From JAUVPB01 sp965223695 (GTDB lineage: Bacteria; Actinomycetota; Thermoleophilia; Gaiellales; Gaiellaceae): 64,000 bases of DNA. The DNA is taken from the NCBI GenBank assembly GCA_965223695.1, contig CBDCXJ010000051.1, forward strand, positions 124,001 to 188,000, read 5' to 3'. The position numbers were made by a program, and so were the translations under genes. Position 1 is the stretch's first letter. The number at the start of each line of letters is the position of its first letter. The notes below the pieces were generated by a model, which did not search any database, was not told the origin of the DNA, and saw only the letters and a program-made list of their open reading frames with translations. Shown here in pieces: positions 8,343 through 16,966 of this stretch.

Positions 8343-9548
8343 TTGCGCTCGCCGCGCCTGATCCTGGCGGTCGCGAGCGCGTCTCAGACCGCCGTCTCGC
8401 TGGTTGCCTTCGGGCTTCCGGTTATCGGGCCGGAGATTGCCGAGCGCTACGGGCTGACGCTGCCCGAGCTCGGCCTCGTTCTCACCGCCTTCATCCTCGG
8501 GCAGGGTGTGACGCTTCTCTGGGCGGGGGCCGTGGTCGACCGCTTCGGCGGCCGTCTGCCGACACTCTGCGGAACAGCCGTCTCGGCCGGGGGCCTCGTG
8601 GTGGCCGCTTTCACGCCGTCGTTCGCGACGCTGGTCGCGGCGCTCTTCGTCGCCGGGGTCGGAGCTTCGATCATTCCGATCGCGAGCATGGGCGCGGTCT
8701 TCACGGCGTTCGCTGCGGATCGTCGGGCGTGGGCGCTCGGTGTTCGCCAGATGGGCGTTCCGATCGCGGGAATCATCGGGGCGTTCCTCATGCCTGCGCT
8801 CGAGTCGGCCGGGGGCGTGCGGCTCGCGCTGATCGTCTGCGCAGCCGCATCGGCGGTGATGGGGCTGTTTTTCGTGGCATTCGGCGGCGAGCAGGCGGGT
8901 GGCGGCATACCGGCCCGCCAGCCGATGCGGACGGCCGTCGTCGCAGTGCTGGGCTCGCCCGGAATGACACGGCTCCTCGTCGTCGCCGTCTTCTACATCG
9001 TCGTTCTGCAGGCCTTCATCGCGTACCTCGTTCCATCCGTGCGCGATGCGGGGCTGAGCCCGTTCTGGTCGAGCGTGGTCTTCTTCGCCATGCAGGTTGG
9101 CGCGGCCGTCTCGCGCGTCGCCTGGGGTCGAATCGCCGACGGCGCCGGCGGCCGGAGGCGCACCCGCTCGCTCATGGAGATCGGCTGGGCGACGGCGCTC
9201 GGCGCCGCCCTTCTGGCCGGCCTCCTCTACGCAGGACCGGGTCCCGTGCTTCTCGCCGTCTTCGCCTTCGCGCTCGGGGCGATGGGCTGGAACGCACTCG
9301 TCTACGTGAGCGCCGGCGAACGCGGCCCGGCCGGATTGACGGGCCAATCGGTTGCGGTCGCGGCCGCGCTCATCTTCACGACCGCCGCGGTCTCCTCTCC
9401 GGTCATGGGTGCGATCGCGGCGGCGCTCGGGTGGGTCGGCTTCTGGGCGCTCTGCGCGGGGATTGCGATTGCCGGCTCGCTCGTTGCGCGTGGACTCGTC
9501 GAACACGGCGGCCAACCGGCGCTCAGGCCGTCGCGCGCGCCACACTAG
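8343..9548 (+). CDS. MFS transporter
   Basis: A 401-residue membrane protein with about 12 hydrophobic helices and an MFS loop 2-3 motif (GAVVDRFGGRLPTLCG). A second related loop, RVAWGRIADGAGGRRRTRS, lies in the C-terminal half. It is a CynX/NimT-like or general solute carrier; the substrate is unknown. The TTG at 8343 is the most upstream usable start; a TAGCTT box overlaps it, so the true start may be slightly downstream, although no ATG/GTG is present there. It probably works with the upstream hydroxyacid dehydrogenase. Confidence 0.75.
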   Translation: MRSPRLILAVASASQTAVSLVAFGLPVIGPEIAERYGLTLPELGLVLTAFILGQGVTLLWAGAVVDRFGGRLPTLCGTAVSAGGLVVAAFTPSFATLVAALFVAGVGASIIPIASMGAVFTAFAADRRAWALGVRQMGVPIAGIIGAFLMPALESAGGVRLALIVCAAASAVMGLFFVAFGGEQAGGGIPARQPMRTAVVAVLGSPGMTRLLVVAVFYIVVLQAFIAYLVPSVRDAGLSPFWSSVVFFAMQVGAAVSRVAWGRIADGAGGRRRTRSLMEIGWATALGAALLAGLLYAGPGPVLLAVFAFALGAMGWNALVYVSAGERGPAGLTGQSVAVAAALIFTTAAVSSPVMGAIAAALGWVGFWALCAGIAIAGSLVARGLVEHGGQPALRPSRAPH

Positions 9549-9584
9549 GTACGTGACCGATCGCCAGATCAGCGCGGGTGCTGC

Positions 9585-10718
9585 GTGCGCCGCATGAACC
9601 GCGTCATCACGGCCCTCGTCGCGACCGCTGTCATCGCCGTCGGTGCCGTCGCCGCGCTTGACGTCTTCGAGGGCGACTCGACCGCTGCCGGCGACCGCGA
9701 GTCGCGGCGCGAGGCGGGTAGCCGTGAGCTCGTCGGTCCACACTCGCCCGAGCCAGGAGCGCTCCCCGGCACCCTGGTCGTCGCGCGCGGCGAGGACTGT
9801 GTGATTCAGACGGTCGACCTTCGCGCGATGCGCTTCTCGAAGGCTGGGCCCGAATCCGGATGTGATTTCTCGGTCTCGCACGACGGTGCGCTGGCAGCGA
9901 TCGTGGCGAAAGGCGGGGACGAGCAGGGGGCGAACCGACTGGTCGAGCTCGTCGAGCTCGACGGCAAGCCCGAGCAGACGGGCCGGATTGGACGACTGCT
10001 CGGCGATCCGGTCTGGTCGAGCACCGACGACGGGATCGCTGCGTGCCATGCGCCCAAGGCCTCCGAGACGACCGTCGTTGCGATCGACGGCCGCCCACGG
10101 GAGACAGTGGCCGGTTGCTGGCCCGCGTTCACCACGGGTGACGGGCTCGTTACTCGCACGGTCGTCGATCTGACCATCGAGCTCGGCACGGACGGGATCT
10201 ACGTCGACGGCGACGAGGTACTCACGCTTGAGCAGCTGCTCGGTGCGGCCGCGGCTGGCGAGGACGTGCGCGGGTTTCTGCTCGGGCACACGGGTGACGC
10301 TGACGGTCTGATCGCGGTCCTCCTCGGCTACGTGGCGTCCGGCGACGAGCCGAAAGGGAGCCTGCAGCTGTGGCGCGACGGAATCGCTGAGAACGTCATC
10401 GAGATCCCGCTGTTCGTAGACGCACGTGGGCCGCTCGATCGGCCACTCCCGGCCGCGTTCCGCGACATCCTCAGGTTCAGCCCTGGCGGGGGCGAGCTCG
10501 GCATCATGCTGCAAAACGGCGAGGGCCCGCTTTTCATCGTCGACCTCCGGACTGGCGATGTCCTGGGCCCGCTCCGCCAGCTCGCCTACGACTGGTCTCC
10601 GGACGGGCTCTGGCTCGCGGTCGCCAGTGGGGTGGGCATCGACGTCTACGGCCCATCTCGCGAGGACGAGCCCACATTTCAGATCCCGCTCGCCACGCGC
10701 GCGCTCGCGTGGCGATAG
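9585..10718 (+). CDS. exported or membrane-anchored protein, propeller-like
   Basis: A 377-residue protein with one N-terminal hydrophobic segment (ITALVATAVIAVGAVAAL) and no lipobox, then a Ser/Glu-rich linker and repeated beta-rich units of the type SVSHDGALAAIV, LGDPVWSSTDDGIA, RFSPGGGELGIML and AYDWSPDGLWLAVASG. The SPDG-type repeats resemble TolB/WD40-like beta-propeller blades, so an extracytoplasmic binding or sensing role is plausible; no enzyme motif is visible. The start is GTG 9585 or ATG 9594, three codons later. Convergent or operonic partners are not evident. Confidence 0.6.
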   Translation: MRRMNRVITALVATAVIAVGAVAALDVFEGDSTAAGDRESRREAGSRELVGPHSPEPGALPGTLVVARGEDCVIQTVDLRAMRFSKAGPESGCDFSVSHDGALAAIVAKGGDEQGANRLVELVELDGKPEQTGRIGRLLGDPVWSSTDDGIAACHAPKASETTVVAIDGRPRETVAGCWPAFTTGDGLVTRTVVDLTIELGTDGIYVDGDEVLTLEQLLGAAAAGEDVRGFLLGHTGDADGLIAVLLGYVASGDEPKGSLQLWRDGIAENVIEIPLFVDARGPLDRPLPAAFRDILRFSPGGGELGIMLQNGEGPLFIVDLRTGDVLGPLRQLAYDWSPDGLWLAVASGVGIDVYGPSREDEPTFQIPLATRALAWR

Positions 10719-10762
10719 CCGTGCGCGAGCGCCACAGACTCGCACCGCCGTCGCTGCCTCGG

Positions 10763-10768
10763 TATACA
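10763..10768 (+). promoter_or_regulatory. -10 box, leadered oxidoreductase transcript
   Basis: TATACA upstream of a strong Shine-Dalgarno GAGGAGGG (10783-10790) that precedes ATG 10798. Unlike most genes here, this transcript has a normal leader. Confidence 0.5.
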
Positions 10769-10797
10769 TCCCGCATGCCTGCGAGGAGGGAAAAGCC

Positions 10798-12825
10798 ATG
10801 ACGACCAGCGCAGCCCCCCACATCTGGCAGCCGCTCGACATCGGCCCGGTGCAGGTGAAGCACCGTGTCATGGCAACGGGTCATACGCAGCTGTACGGCA
10901 TCGACGAGCTGATCTCCGATCGCCACGTCGCCTACTACCGCGAGCGTGCGCTCGGTGGAGCGTCGCTGTTGATCCTCGAGCAGCAGGCTGCGCACCCGTC
11001 GGGCATGAACTACGACCAGGGCTGCATCGCGTGGGAGCCGCGCGTCGTCCCCGAGTACGCCAAGCTCGCCGAGGCCGTTCACGCGGCCGGTGCGAAGCAG
11101 ATGGTGCAGCTCTTTTGCTGCGGCGCGCAAGGCCTGTCGACGATGTTCATCGATCGCTTCCGCCCACTTTGGGCGGCGTCGCCGATTCCCTCGTCGGTCT
11201 ACAACGAGCGCCCCAAGCCGATGGAGAAAGAGGACATCCGCGAGCTCGTCGAGTACTTCGGGCGCTCTGCGTTCAACGTCATGGCCGCCGGCCTCGACGG
11301 CGTCGAGATCCACGCGGCGCACAGTCAGCTACTTGGCGAGTTCCTCTCTCCGGCGTTCAACAAGCGCACCGACGAGTACGGCGGCTCGGTCGAGAACATG
11401 TGCCGGATCGTCATCGAGGTCGGCGAGGAGATCCGCAAGCAGGTCGGCGACCGGATAGCCGTCGGCGTGCGGATGTCGGCCGACGAGTTTCTCGGCGAGA
11501 CAGGCATCTGCGGCGAGGACTTCGAGGCGCAGGTCGAGGTGCTGGCGGCGAGCGGGCTGTTCGACTTCTTCGATATCTCCGGTGGCGGCTATCACACGCT
11601 GCACGTCGCGGTCGCACCGATGAACGCGCAGCCCGAGGGCTTCCTCGCGCCCTACGCAGAGAAGGCCAAGGAGATCGTCGGCCACCGTGCCAAGATCTTC
11701 GTGGTCGGGCGGATCCTGAACCTCGAGAAGGCCGAGGAGATCCTCGCCGGCGGCCAGGCTGACATGGTCGCAATGACGAGGGCGCAGATCGCCGACCCCC
11801 ACCACATCCGCAAGCGGCTGGAAGAGCGCGACGAGGAGATCACTCACTGCGCCGGCATCAACTACTGCATCGAGCGGCTCGTCGACAATCGCGAGGTCAC
11901 CTGCGCGCTCAACCCGACCGCCGGGCGCGAGGCGATCTGGGGCGACGGCCAGCTCGAGCCGGTCGAGGCCGGCAGCGAGAAGCGAATCGCCGTCGCCGGC
12001 GCCGGCCCGGCAGGGATGAAGGCCGGCGTGCTCGCCGCGCAGCGCGGCCACGCGGTCACGATCTTCGAGCGCGCCGACGAGGCGGGCGGCAACTTCAACC
12101 TGATCAAGAAGCTGCCGACCCGCAGCGGCTGGCAGATCGCTGTCGACAACCTGACCAGGCCGCTCGAGGGGCTCGGAGTCGACCTCCGCCTCGGCGAGGA
12201 GGCCTCGATCGAGTCGCTCGAGTCCGGCGCGTGGGATGCGGTCGTTGCAGCGACCGGTGCGAACTGGAGCTGCGTCGGCTACAGCCCCTACCGCCCCGAG
12301 CGCGACGGCATTCCGGGGGCCGAGCAGGACAACGTCATCGACGTTGGCAGCGCGATTCGCCGAGCCGTCGCTGACCCGACGTCGCTCGGTGCGCGCGTCC
12401 TGATCGTCGACGAGACCGCCGGCTACCTCCCGCTCGGGCTCGCCGAGCTGCTTGCCGACGGAGGCGTGGGCGAGATCGAGGTCGTCACACCGCAACTTCT
12501 TGTCGGCGAGGACACTCTCAAGTCACTCGACATGGTCTATCTCTTCCCGCGGCTCGTGAGCAAAGGCATCACCCTGACGTCGCAGGAGTTCGTCGAGAAG
12601 GTCGACGGCGATCGTGTTGAGATCTACGACGTATGGGGTGGCCCGCGGCGCGAGGTCGAGGTCGACACGGTCGTGCTCGCTCAGTTCAAGGATCCAAACG
12701 ATGCGCTCTGGCAGTCGATTCGCCACAATGGTTTCAAGGAAGTGCACCGAATCGGTGACTGCGTCGCGCCGCGCAAGCCGGCGGCCGTGATCTACGAAGG
12801 CGAGAAGCTCGGACGCGAGATCTAG
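10798..12825 (+). CDS. old-yellow-enzyme-type FMN/FAD oxidoreductase (TMADH / dienoyl-CoA reductase family)
   Basis: A 675-residue two-part flavoenzyme: an N-terminal TIM barrel binding FMN (about residues 8-340; the His pair in DGVEIHAAHSQLL is visible) and a C-terminal FAD/NAD domain with GAGPAGMKAGVLAAQRGH near 401-418. The family includes trimethylamine dehydrogenase, 2,4-dienoyl-CoA reductase and demethylases of N-methylated amino acids. The 4Fe-4S segment reads CAGINYCIER then VTCALNPTAGRE: cysteines 351, 357 and 369 are present, but the position of the usual second ligand (354) is Ile. Related N-demethylase-like sequences may share this, so the cluster is either atypical or absent. The two AllA-like genes immediately downstream share its direction and probably its operon. 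Confidence 0.85.
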   Translation: MTTSAAPHIWQPLDIGPVQVKHRVMATGHTQLYGIDELISDRHVAYYRERALGGASLLILEQQAAHPSGMNYDQGCIAWEPRVVPEYAKLAEAVHAAGAKQMVQLFCCGAQGLSTMFIDRFRPLWAASPIPSSVYNERPKPMEKEDIRELVEYFGRSAFNVMAAGLDGVEIHAAHSQLLGEFLSPAFNKRTDEYGGSVENMCRIVIEVGEEIRKQVGDRIAVGVRMSADEFLGETGICGEDFEAQVEVLAASGLFDFFDISGGGYHTLHVAVAPMNAQPEGFLAPYAEKAKEIVGHRAKIFVVGRILNLEKAEEILAGGQADMVAMTRAQIADPHHIRKRLEERDEEITHCAGINYCIERLVDNREVTCALNPTAGREAIWGDGQLEPVEAGSEKRIAVAGAGPAGMKAGVLAAQRGHAVTIFERADEAGGNFNLIKKLPTRSGWQIAVDNLTRPLEGLGVDLRLGEEASIESLESGAWDAVVAATGANWSCVGYSPYRPERDGIPGAEQDNVIDVGSAIRRAVADPTSLGARVLIVDETAGYLPLGLAELLADGGVGEIEVVTPQLLVGEDTLKSLDMVYLFPRLVSKGITLTSQEFVEKVDGDRVEIYDVWGGPRREVEVDTVVLAQFKDPNDALWQSIRHNGFKEVHRIGDCVAPRKPAAVIYEGEKLGREI

Positions 12826-12857
12826 CTCGAGCTCGAGCAGACATAGGAGGATTGGCA

Positions 12858-13436
12858 ATGACCCAGGTGCAGGAAGGCGTCGAGGTTCGCACGGTTGTCG
12901 CCGAGCCGCTGACGACCGAGGCGTTCGTGCCGTTCGGCGAGATCATCGGCCCGGATGGGCGCGAGCGCCTGCCGATCAACCTCTACGACGGAACGATCGA
13001 CGCGTACAACATCCCATGCCGCGCCGACGAGCCGTTCGAGTGGCTCGTGAACCGCATGCGCTACCGCGGTCTTCGGATCCACAACCTCGAGACCCATGAG
13101 CACCTTCAGCAAGCATTCCTCCCGCTGGACGGTGCGCCCTTCATCCAGGTGGTCGCGGCGGCCGACGCGACGCTCGAGAAGGACGTCCCCGCCGCCGATG
13201 AGGTGCGCGCCTTCATCGTTCCCGGCAACCGCGGCGTTCAGATCGACGTGAACGTGTGGCATGAGCCGCCGTTCCCCATGCAGGCCGAGCAGCTTCTCAT
13301 CGTCACCAGCCACCAATCGCTCACGAAGGGCCTCCAGTCGAAGGTCGATGCGACCCAGGAGATCGGGCAGCTCGACGTCGACAAGCGAAACATCACCGAG
13401 CGCGCCGGCTACGAGCTGCGCATCAGCCTCCCATAG
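12858..13436 (+). CDS. ureidoglycolate lyase (AllA)-like protein, copy 1
   Basis: A 192-residue jelly-roll protein of the ureidoglycolate lyase family. Seen directly: EAFVPFGEII at the N-terminus, QQAFLPLDGAPFIQVVAA and RAFIVPGNRGVQIDVNVWHEPPF, the latter matching the family block in which a late strand carries the active-site His. True AllA splits ureidoglycolate into glyoxylate and urea; no purine-catabolism genes are nearby, so the substrate may differ. Shine-Dalgarno AGGAGG lies 7 nt before ATG 12858, which decides the start over an upstream TTG. It is 32 nt after the flavoenzyme and 71 nt before a paralogue. Confidence 0.75.
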   Translation: MTQVQEGVEVRTVVAEPLTTEAFVPFGEIIGPDGRERLPINLYDGTIDAYNIPCRADEPFEWLVNRMRYRGLRIHNLETHEHLQQAFLPLDGAPFIQVVAAADATLEKDVPAADEVRAFIVPGNRGVQIDVNVWHEPPFPMQAEQLLIVTSHQSLTKGLQSKVDATQEIGQLDVDKRNITERAGYELRISLP

Positions 13437-13507
13437 CCAGGTAGATCAGATGCAAGAACCACGTACCCAGCCGCGCCGGCGCCGGCGTGCGAGACAAGGA
13501 GTCGATC

Positions 13508-14083
13508 ATGGCAACAGTTGAGGCAGGCACCGAGGTCAAGTACCTCCAGGTCGAGAAGCTCACGCCCGAGGCCTTCGCGCCGCACGGCGACGTGCTCTCC
13601 ACCGAGGGCCGGGACCGGCTCCCGATCGATCTCTACCCGGGCGTCGACGTCTTCCGCGCCGACTTCTCGACGAACCGGCCGATGGAGTGGCTGCTCACGC
13701 GCAACAAGGTGCGCGACTTCAAGGTCGAGTTCCTCGAGCGCCACATGGAGCTGACGCAGGCCTTCATCTCGCTCGATGGTCTGCCGTTCATCCAGATCGT
13801 CGCTGCACCCGACGCGCGCCTCGAGAACGACGTGCCCGCGCTCGACGAGATCCATGCGTTCATGGTTCCCGCGGGGACCGCGACGAATATGCACCCGGGT
13901 ACCTGGCATGAGCCGCCCCTGGGGCTGATCGACGACCAGACCTTCCTCTATACCAGCCACGCGGATCTGACGGCCGGGCTCGGCGCCGACCTCGACGGGA
14001 AGAGCTCGATCGGCGAGAAGGACGTCGATAAGCGAAACATCACCGAGCACGCGGGCTACGCGCTGCGGATCGCGCTGCCCTAG
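13508..14083 (+). CDS. ureidoglycolate lyase (AllA)-like protein, copy 2
   Basis: A 191-residue paralogue of the preceding gene: both share PINLYDG/PIDLYPG, QAFISLDGLPFIQIVAA, the WHEPP motif and an almost identical C-terminus (DVDKRNITE-x-AGY-x-LRI-x-LP). The differences are concentrated in the middle, which suggests two subunits of a hetero-oligomer or two substrate specificities rather than a recent copy. Shine-Dalgarno AAGGAG is 6 nt before ATG 13508. Confidence 0.75.
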   Translation: MATVEAGTEVKYLQVEKLTPEAFAPHGDVLSTEGRDRLPIDLYPGVDVFRADFSTNRPMEWLLTRNKVRDFKVEFLERHMELTQAFISLDGLPFIQIVAAPDARLENDVPALDEIHAFMVPAGTATNMHPGTWHEPPLGLIDDQTFLYTSHADLTAGLGADLDGKSSIGEKDVDKRNITEHAGYALRIALP

Positions 14084-14130
14084 ACGCGCCGCGCGACGCC
14101 TCTGGGATCGCGCCAGCCGACCAAAGCTCC

Positions 14131-14136
14131 TACGCT
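14131..14136 (+). promoter_or_regulatory. -10 box for C1q-like exported protein gene
   Basis: TACGCT, about 37 nt before GTG 14174, leaving room for the purine-rich AAAGGGG (14161-14167) as ribosome binding site. Confidence 0.4.
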
Positions 14137-14173
14137 GTCGCCACAGGGGCGGTTGCGACAAAAGGGGCATACC

Positions 14174-14950
14174 GTGCGTCAGAGACTTCCGATCGTGATC
14201 TCGGTCACGGCGCTGCTGGTGGCCGTGCTGGGCTTTACGCCAGTTGGCGAAGCGGCGAAGAACATCGTGCTCAAGCGCGACAGCGTGACCTCGAAGCACA
14301 TCAAGAACAAGTCGATCAAGAACGTCGATCTCAAGAAGAACTCGGTCGGCTCGGGCAAGGTGACGGACAACACGCTGCTCTCGAGCGACATACGCGACGG
14401 GCAGGTGGCGACGGCCGACCTTGCTGACAGCGCGGTCGCAGCCGCGAAGATCGCCGCCGGCGCGGTCGGCTCGACGAAGCTCGCCGCCAAGAGCGTGACG
14501 ACCTCGAAGCTGGCGGGGGGACCCGCGGCCCGGGTCCGCGCGAGCGCTGCCACTGCGATCCCGGATTCAGCATTCACGACGATCCCGTTCAATCTGGAGA
14601 CGTTCGACGTCACGAACATGCATGGTGCCGTCGTCAACTCCTCGCGGATCACGATCGCGACGGCCGGCCTGTACGTGATCGGAGCGAACGTCTCGTGGGC
14701 CGCGAACGCAGCGCCTGCACTCGAGCTGAGCCTGCGGGTCAACGGCACGACCTTCGTCGCGCGCGTCCGACAGGCTCCGGCCGGAATGAGCACGAGCGAC
14801 CAGTCAGTCTCGACCCTCGTCGACTTGAACGCCGGCGACTACGTCGAGGTCGTCGTGCGCCAGGCCAGCGGTGCCGCGGTCAGCATCCTGTCCACGCCGC
14901 AGCTGAGCCCCGAGTTCTGGGCGACCTGGGTTGGCCCTGCGCAGTCCTAA
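14174..14950 (+). CDS. secreted protein: repeat stalk plus C1q/TNF-like domain
   Basis: A 258-residue exported protein. A signal peptide (IVISVTALLVAVLGF...GEAA) is followed by a low-complexity stalk of short repeats in which S-[VI]-x2-[DKS]-[LI]-like units recur (SVTSKHIKNKSIKNVDLKKNS, TADLADSAVAAAKIAAGAVG). The last 130 residues form a beta-rich domain with the C1q/TNF-like pattern ITIATAGLYVIGANVSWAA and a terminal FWATWVGP strand. Such proteins are usually surface adhesins or structural trimers. The GTG is chosen over an in-frame TTG 21 bases earlier because of the AAAGGGG ribosome binding site. Confidence 0.65.
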   Translation: MRQRLPIVISVTALLVAVLGFTPVGEAAKNIVLKRDSVTSKHIKNKSIKNVDLKKNSVGSGKVTDNTLLSSDIRDGQVATADLADSAVAAAKIAAGAVGSTKLAAKSVTTSKLAGGPAARVRASAATAIPDSAFTTIPFNLETFDVTNMHGAVVNSSRITIATAGLYVIGANVSWAANAAPALELSLRVNGTTFVARVRQAPAGMSTSDQSVSTLVDLNAGDYVEVVVRQASGAAVSILSTPQLSPEFWATWVGPAQS

Positions 14951-14962
14951 GCTGTAGCCACG

Positions 14963-15748
14963 GTGCGTCTGACGGTTCAGATCTGCGGCCTCGTGCTCGC
15001 ACTGGCAATGCTTGCCGCCGCCTGCGGCGGGGGCGGAGGAGGCGACTCGGGAGCCGCCCCGCAACCGGAGCCGGCGCCGCCCGCGGACACCAGCTCGGAG
15101 TCGGCGAATGCTGGCGAGGTCGGGCAGGCCGAGCCCCCCGCCGACCCTCCTTCAGCGCCGCCTGACCCCGCACCGGCCGAGGCCCCGCCTGCCGGCGGCG
15201 CCGCCGAGCCGGGTACGAATGGCCCGAGGGCCGATGAGGCTGTCGCGTGCGAGGAGACCGTGGTCCCGTCGCAGGTCCCACTCGATGACGGCACCTCGCA
15301 CGTCGAGCAGCTGCCGGACGGCTTCGAATACAACAGCATCCCGGCGAGCCAGGGACCGCATCACCCCGAATGGCTCCGCTGGGGTGTCTACGAGGTGCCC
15401 GTTCCCGAGCTGAACCTCGTGCACAACCTCGAGCACGGCGGACTCAGCGTCCAGTACGGCCCCGGTGTCTCGGATGAGACGCTGGCACTCCTTCTCGATT
15501 GGTATATCCGGGACGCGGCCGCGACGATCGTGGCGCCCCACGACGGGCTCGGGAGCGACATCGCGCTGGCAGCCTGGACGGTCGAGGACATCGATCAGGG
15601 CGTCGACGCGCTGTACCGCTCGTCGGAGGGGAACGTGCTGCGCTGCGACGGCTTTCAGGAAGAGGCATTTAGCGATTTCCGCGAGCGCAACCGCGGCCGG
15701 GCGCCGGAGCGCATCCCCGTCGAGCTCATGCAGCCGGGCACGCTGTAG
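14963..15748 (+). CDS. DUF3105 lipoprotein
   Basis: A 261-residue lipoprotein: signal peptide with lipobox LAAAC (cleavage before Cys22), then Gly6 and a Pro/Ala/Glu-rich linker to about residue 95, then a DUF3105 domain with the hallmark PASQGPHHPEWLRWGVYEVPVP and LVHNLEHGGLSVQYGP motifs, where His/Cys residues cluster. DUF3105 proteins are common in Actinomycetota and of unknown function; the conserved His set hints at metal or haem binding (inference). The GTG start has TAAGCT 9 nt upstream. Confidence 0.8.
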   Translation: MRLTVQICGLVLALAMLAAACGGGGGGDSGAAPQPEPAPPADTSSESANAGEVGQAEPPADPPSAPPDPAPAEAPPAGGAAEPGTNGPRADEAVACEETVVPSQVPLDDGTSHVEQLPDGFEYNSIPASQGPHHPEWLRWGVYEVPVPELNLVHNLEHGGLSVQYGPGVSDETLALLLDWYIRDAAATIVAPHDGLGSDIALAAWTVEDIDQGVDALYRSSEGNVLRCDGFQEEAFSDFRERNRGRAPERIPVELMQPGTL

Positions 15749-15760
15749 GAGCCGCACGCC

Positions 15761-16927
15761 GTGGCGTCCGACCCGTCTCCCAGCTTGACCTGTCGCGCCT
15801 ACGTCGCGCGCGAGCCGAGCACGGTCGGCAGCGTCGAGACCGTCGAGCTCGCTCCCGCCGGCCCCGGCGAGGTACGGGTCAAGATCGCGGCGGCCGGCGT
15901 CTGCCACTCTGACCTGCACCTGCTCGACGGCCACCTGAGCCCGGACACCTTCCCGGTTGTCCCGGGTCACGAGGGCGCCGGCGTCGTCGAGTCGGTCGGC
16001 GAGGGCGTGAGCGCCTGGAGCCTGGGCGAGAACGTGGCGTTCTGTTTCGTTCCGGCGTGCGGCGAGTGTGGTCCCTGCGGCAGCGGTCAAGAGAACCGTT
16101 GCGAGCCCGGAGTACGCGCTTCGTTCGCGAGCACGCTGCTCGACGGTACGACGCGTGTTCGCGACGCCGGCGGGGCAGAACTCAAGCAGTTCCTCGCTGT
16201 CGGCTGCTTCAGCGAGTACACGGTTGTGCCGGAACAGGGCCTGGCGCGCCTTCCCGACGGCTTGCCGCTCTGGCAGGCGGCGCTCATCGGTTGCGCGGTC
16301 GTCACGGGTGTGGGCGCTGTGAGAAGTGCTGCCGGGGTCAAGGCCGGCGACTCGGTCTGCGTGGTCGGCTGCGGCGGTGTCGGTCTGCAGGTGATCGAAG
16401 GCGCCAAGCTCGCTGGCGCAGACCCGATCGTCGCCGTCGACCTGAGCGACGAGAAGCTCGAGGTCGCCATGAGCCACGGAGCGACCCTGGCTGTTCTGAG
16501 CAGCGAAGATCGTCCCGGACGCGCCGTACGGAAACTGACAGAGGGAGGCGTCGACCACGCGTTCGAGGTCGTCGGGCGCCCCGAGACGATCCGCATCGCC
16601 TGGGACGCGATCCGGCCCGGCGGGCAAGCCGTCGTGGTCGGCCTGGCGCCACACGGCGTCGACGCAGTGCTTCCCGCGCTCGAGTTCCTGACCGCGGAGA
16701 AGACGATCCGCGGCTCGTTCTACGGCTCCGGGCGGCCCCGTGCCGAGATTGCCGAGCTTGCGCAGCTCACGCTCGACGGCCAGCTCGACACTGCCGGCAC
16801 GATCTCGCACCGAGCGCCGCTCGAGGGAGTCGAGGCCGCGCTCCAACGGATGCGCGACAGCGTAGGATCACGGACCGTCGTGATCCTCGACCCCGAGCTC
16901 GCCGGCGCCGCTTCCGACGCGGCCTGA
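15761..16927 (+). CDS. zinc-dependent alcohol dehydrogenase (class III-like)
   Basis: A 388-residue medium-chain dehydrogenase. The catalytic zinc ligands are Cys48 (GVCHSD) and His70-Glu71 (GHEGAG); the structural zinc tetrad is Cys100/103/106/114 (CGECGPCGSGQENRC). The NAD-binding motif is VCVVGCGGVGLQVIEGAKLAGA. Domain order and length match S-(hydroxymethyl)glutathione/mycothiol dehydrogenases and related alcohol dehydrogenases. It is cytosolic and oxidises a primary alcohol or thiol adduct with NAD. No clear ribosome binding site; GTG 15761 follows the DUF3105 gene by 12 nt. Confidence 0.9.
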   Translation: MASDPSPSLTCRAYVAREPSTVGSVETVELAPAGPGEVRVKIAAAGVCHSDLHLLDGHLSPDTFPVVPGHEGAGVVESVGEGVSAWSLGENVAFCFVPACGECGPCGSGQENRCEPGVRASFASTLLDGTTRVRDAGGAELKQFLAVGCFSEYTVVPEQGLARLPDGLPLWQAALIGCAVVTGVGAVRSAAGVKAGDSVCVVGCGGVGLQVIEGAKLAGADPIVAVDLSDEKLEVAMSHGATLAVLSSEDRPGRAVRKLTEGGVDHAFEVVGRPETIRIAWDAIRPGGQAVVVGLAPHGVDAVLPALEFLTAEKTIRGSFYGSGRPRAEIAELAQLTLDGQLDTAGTISHRAPLEGVEAALQRMRDSVGSRTVVILDPELAGAASDAA

Positions 16928-16966
16928 CGGCAGGCGACCCACCACAAGGCCCCGGGAGGCACCGCG

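Noticed and set aside
8253..10871. An 872-codon open frame on the minus strand
   Set aside because: It runs antisense through an MFS gene and an exported protein gene; Arg/Glu/Asp-rich with no recognisable motif.
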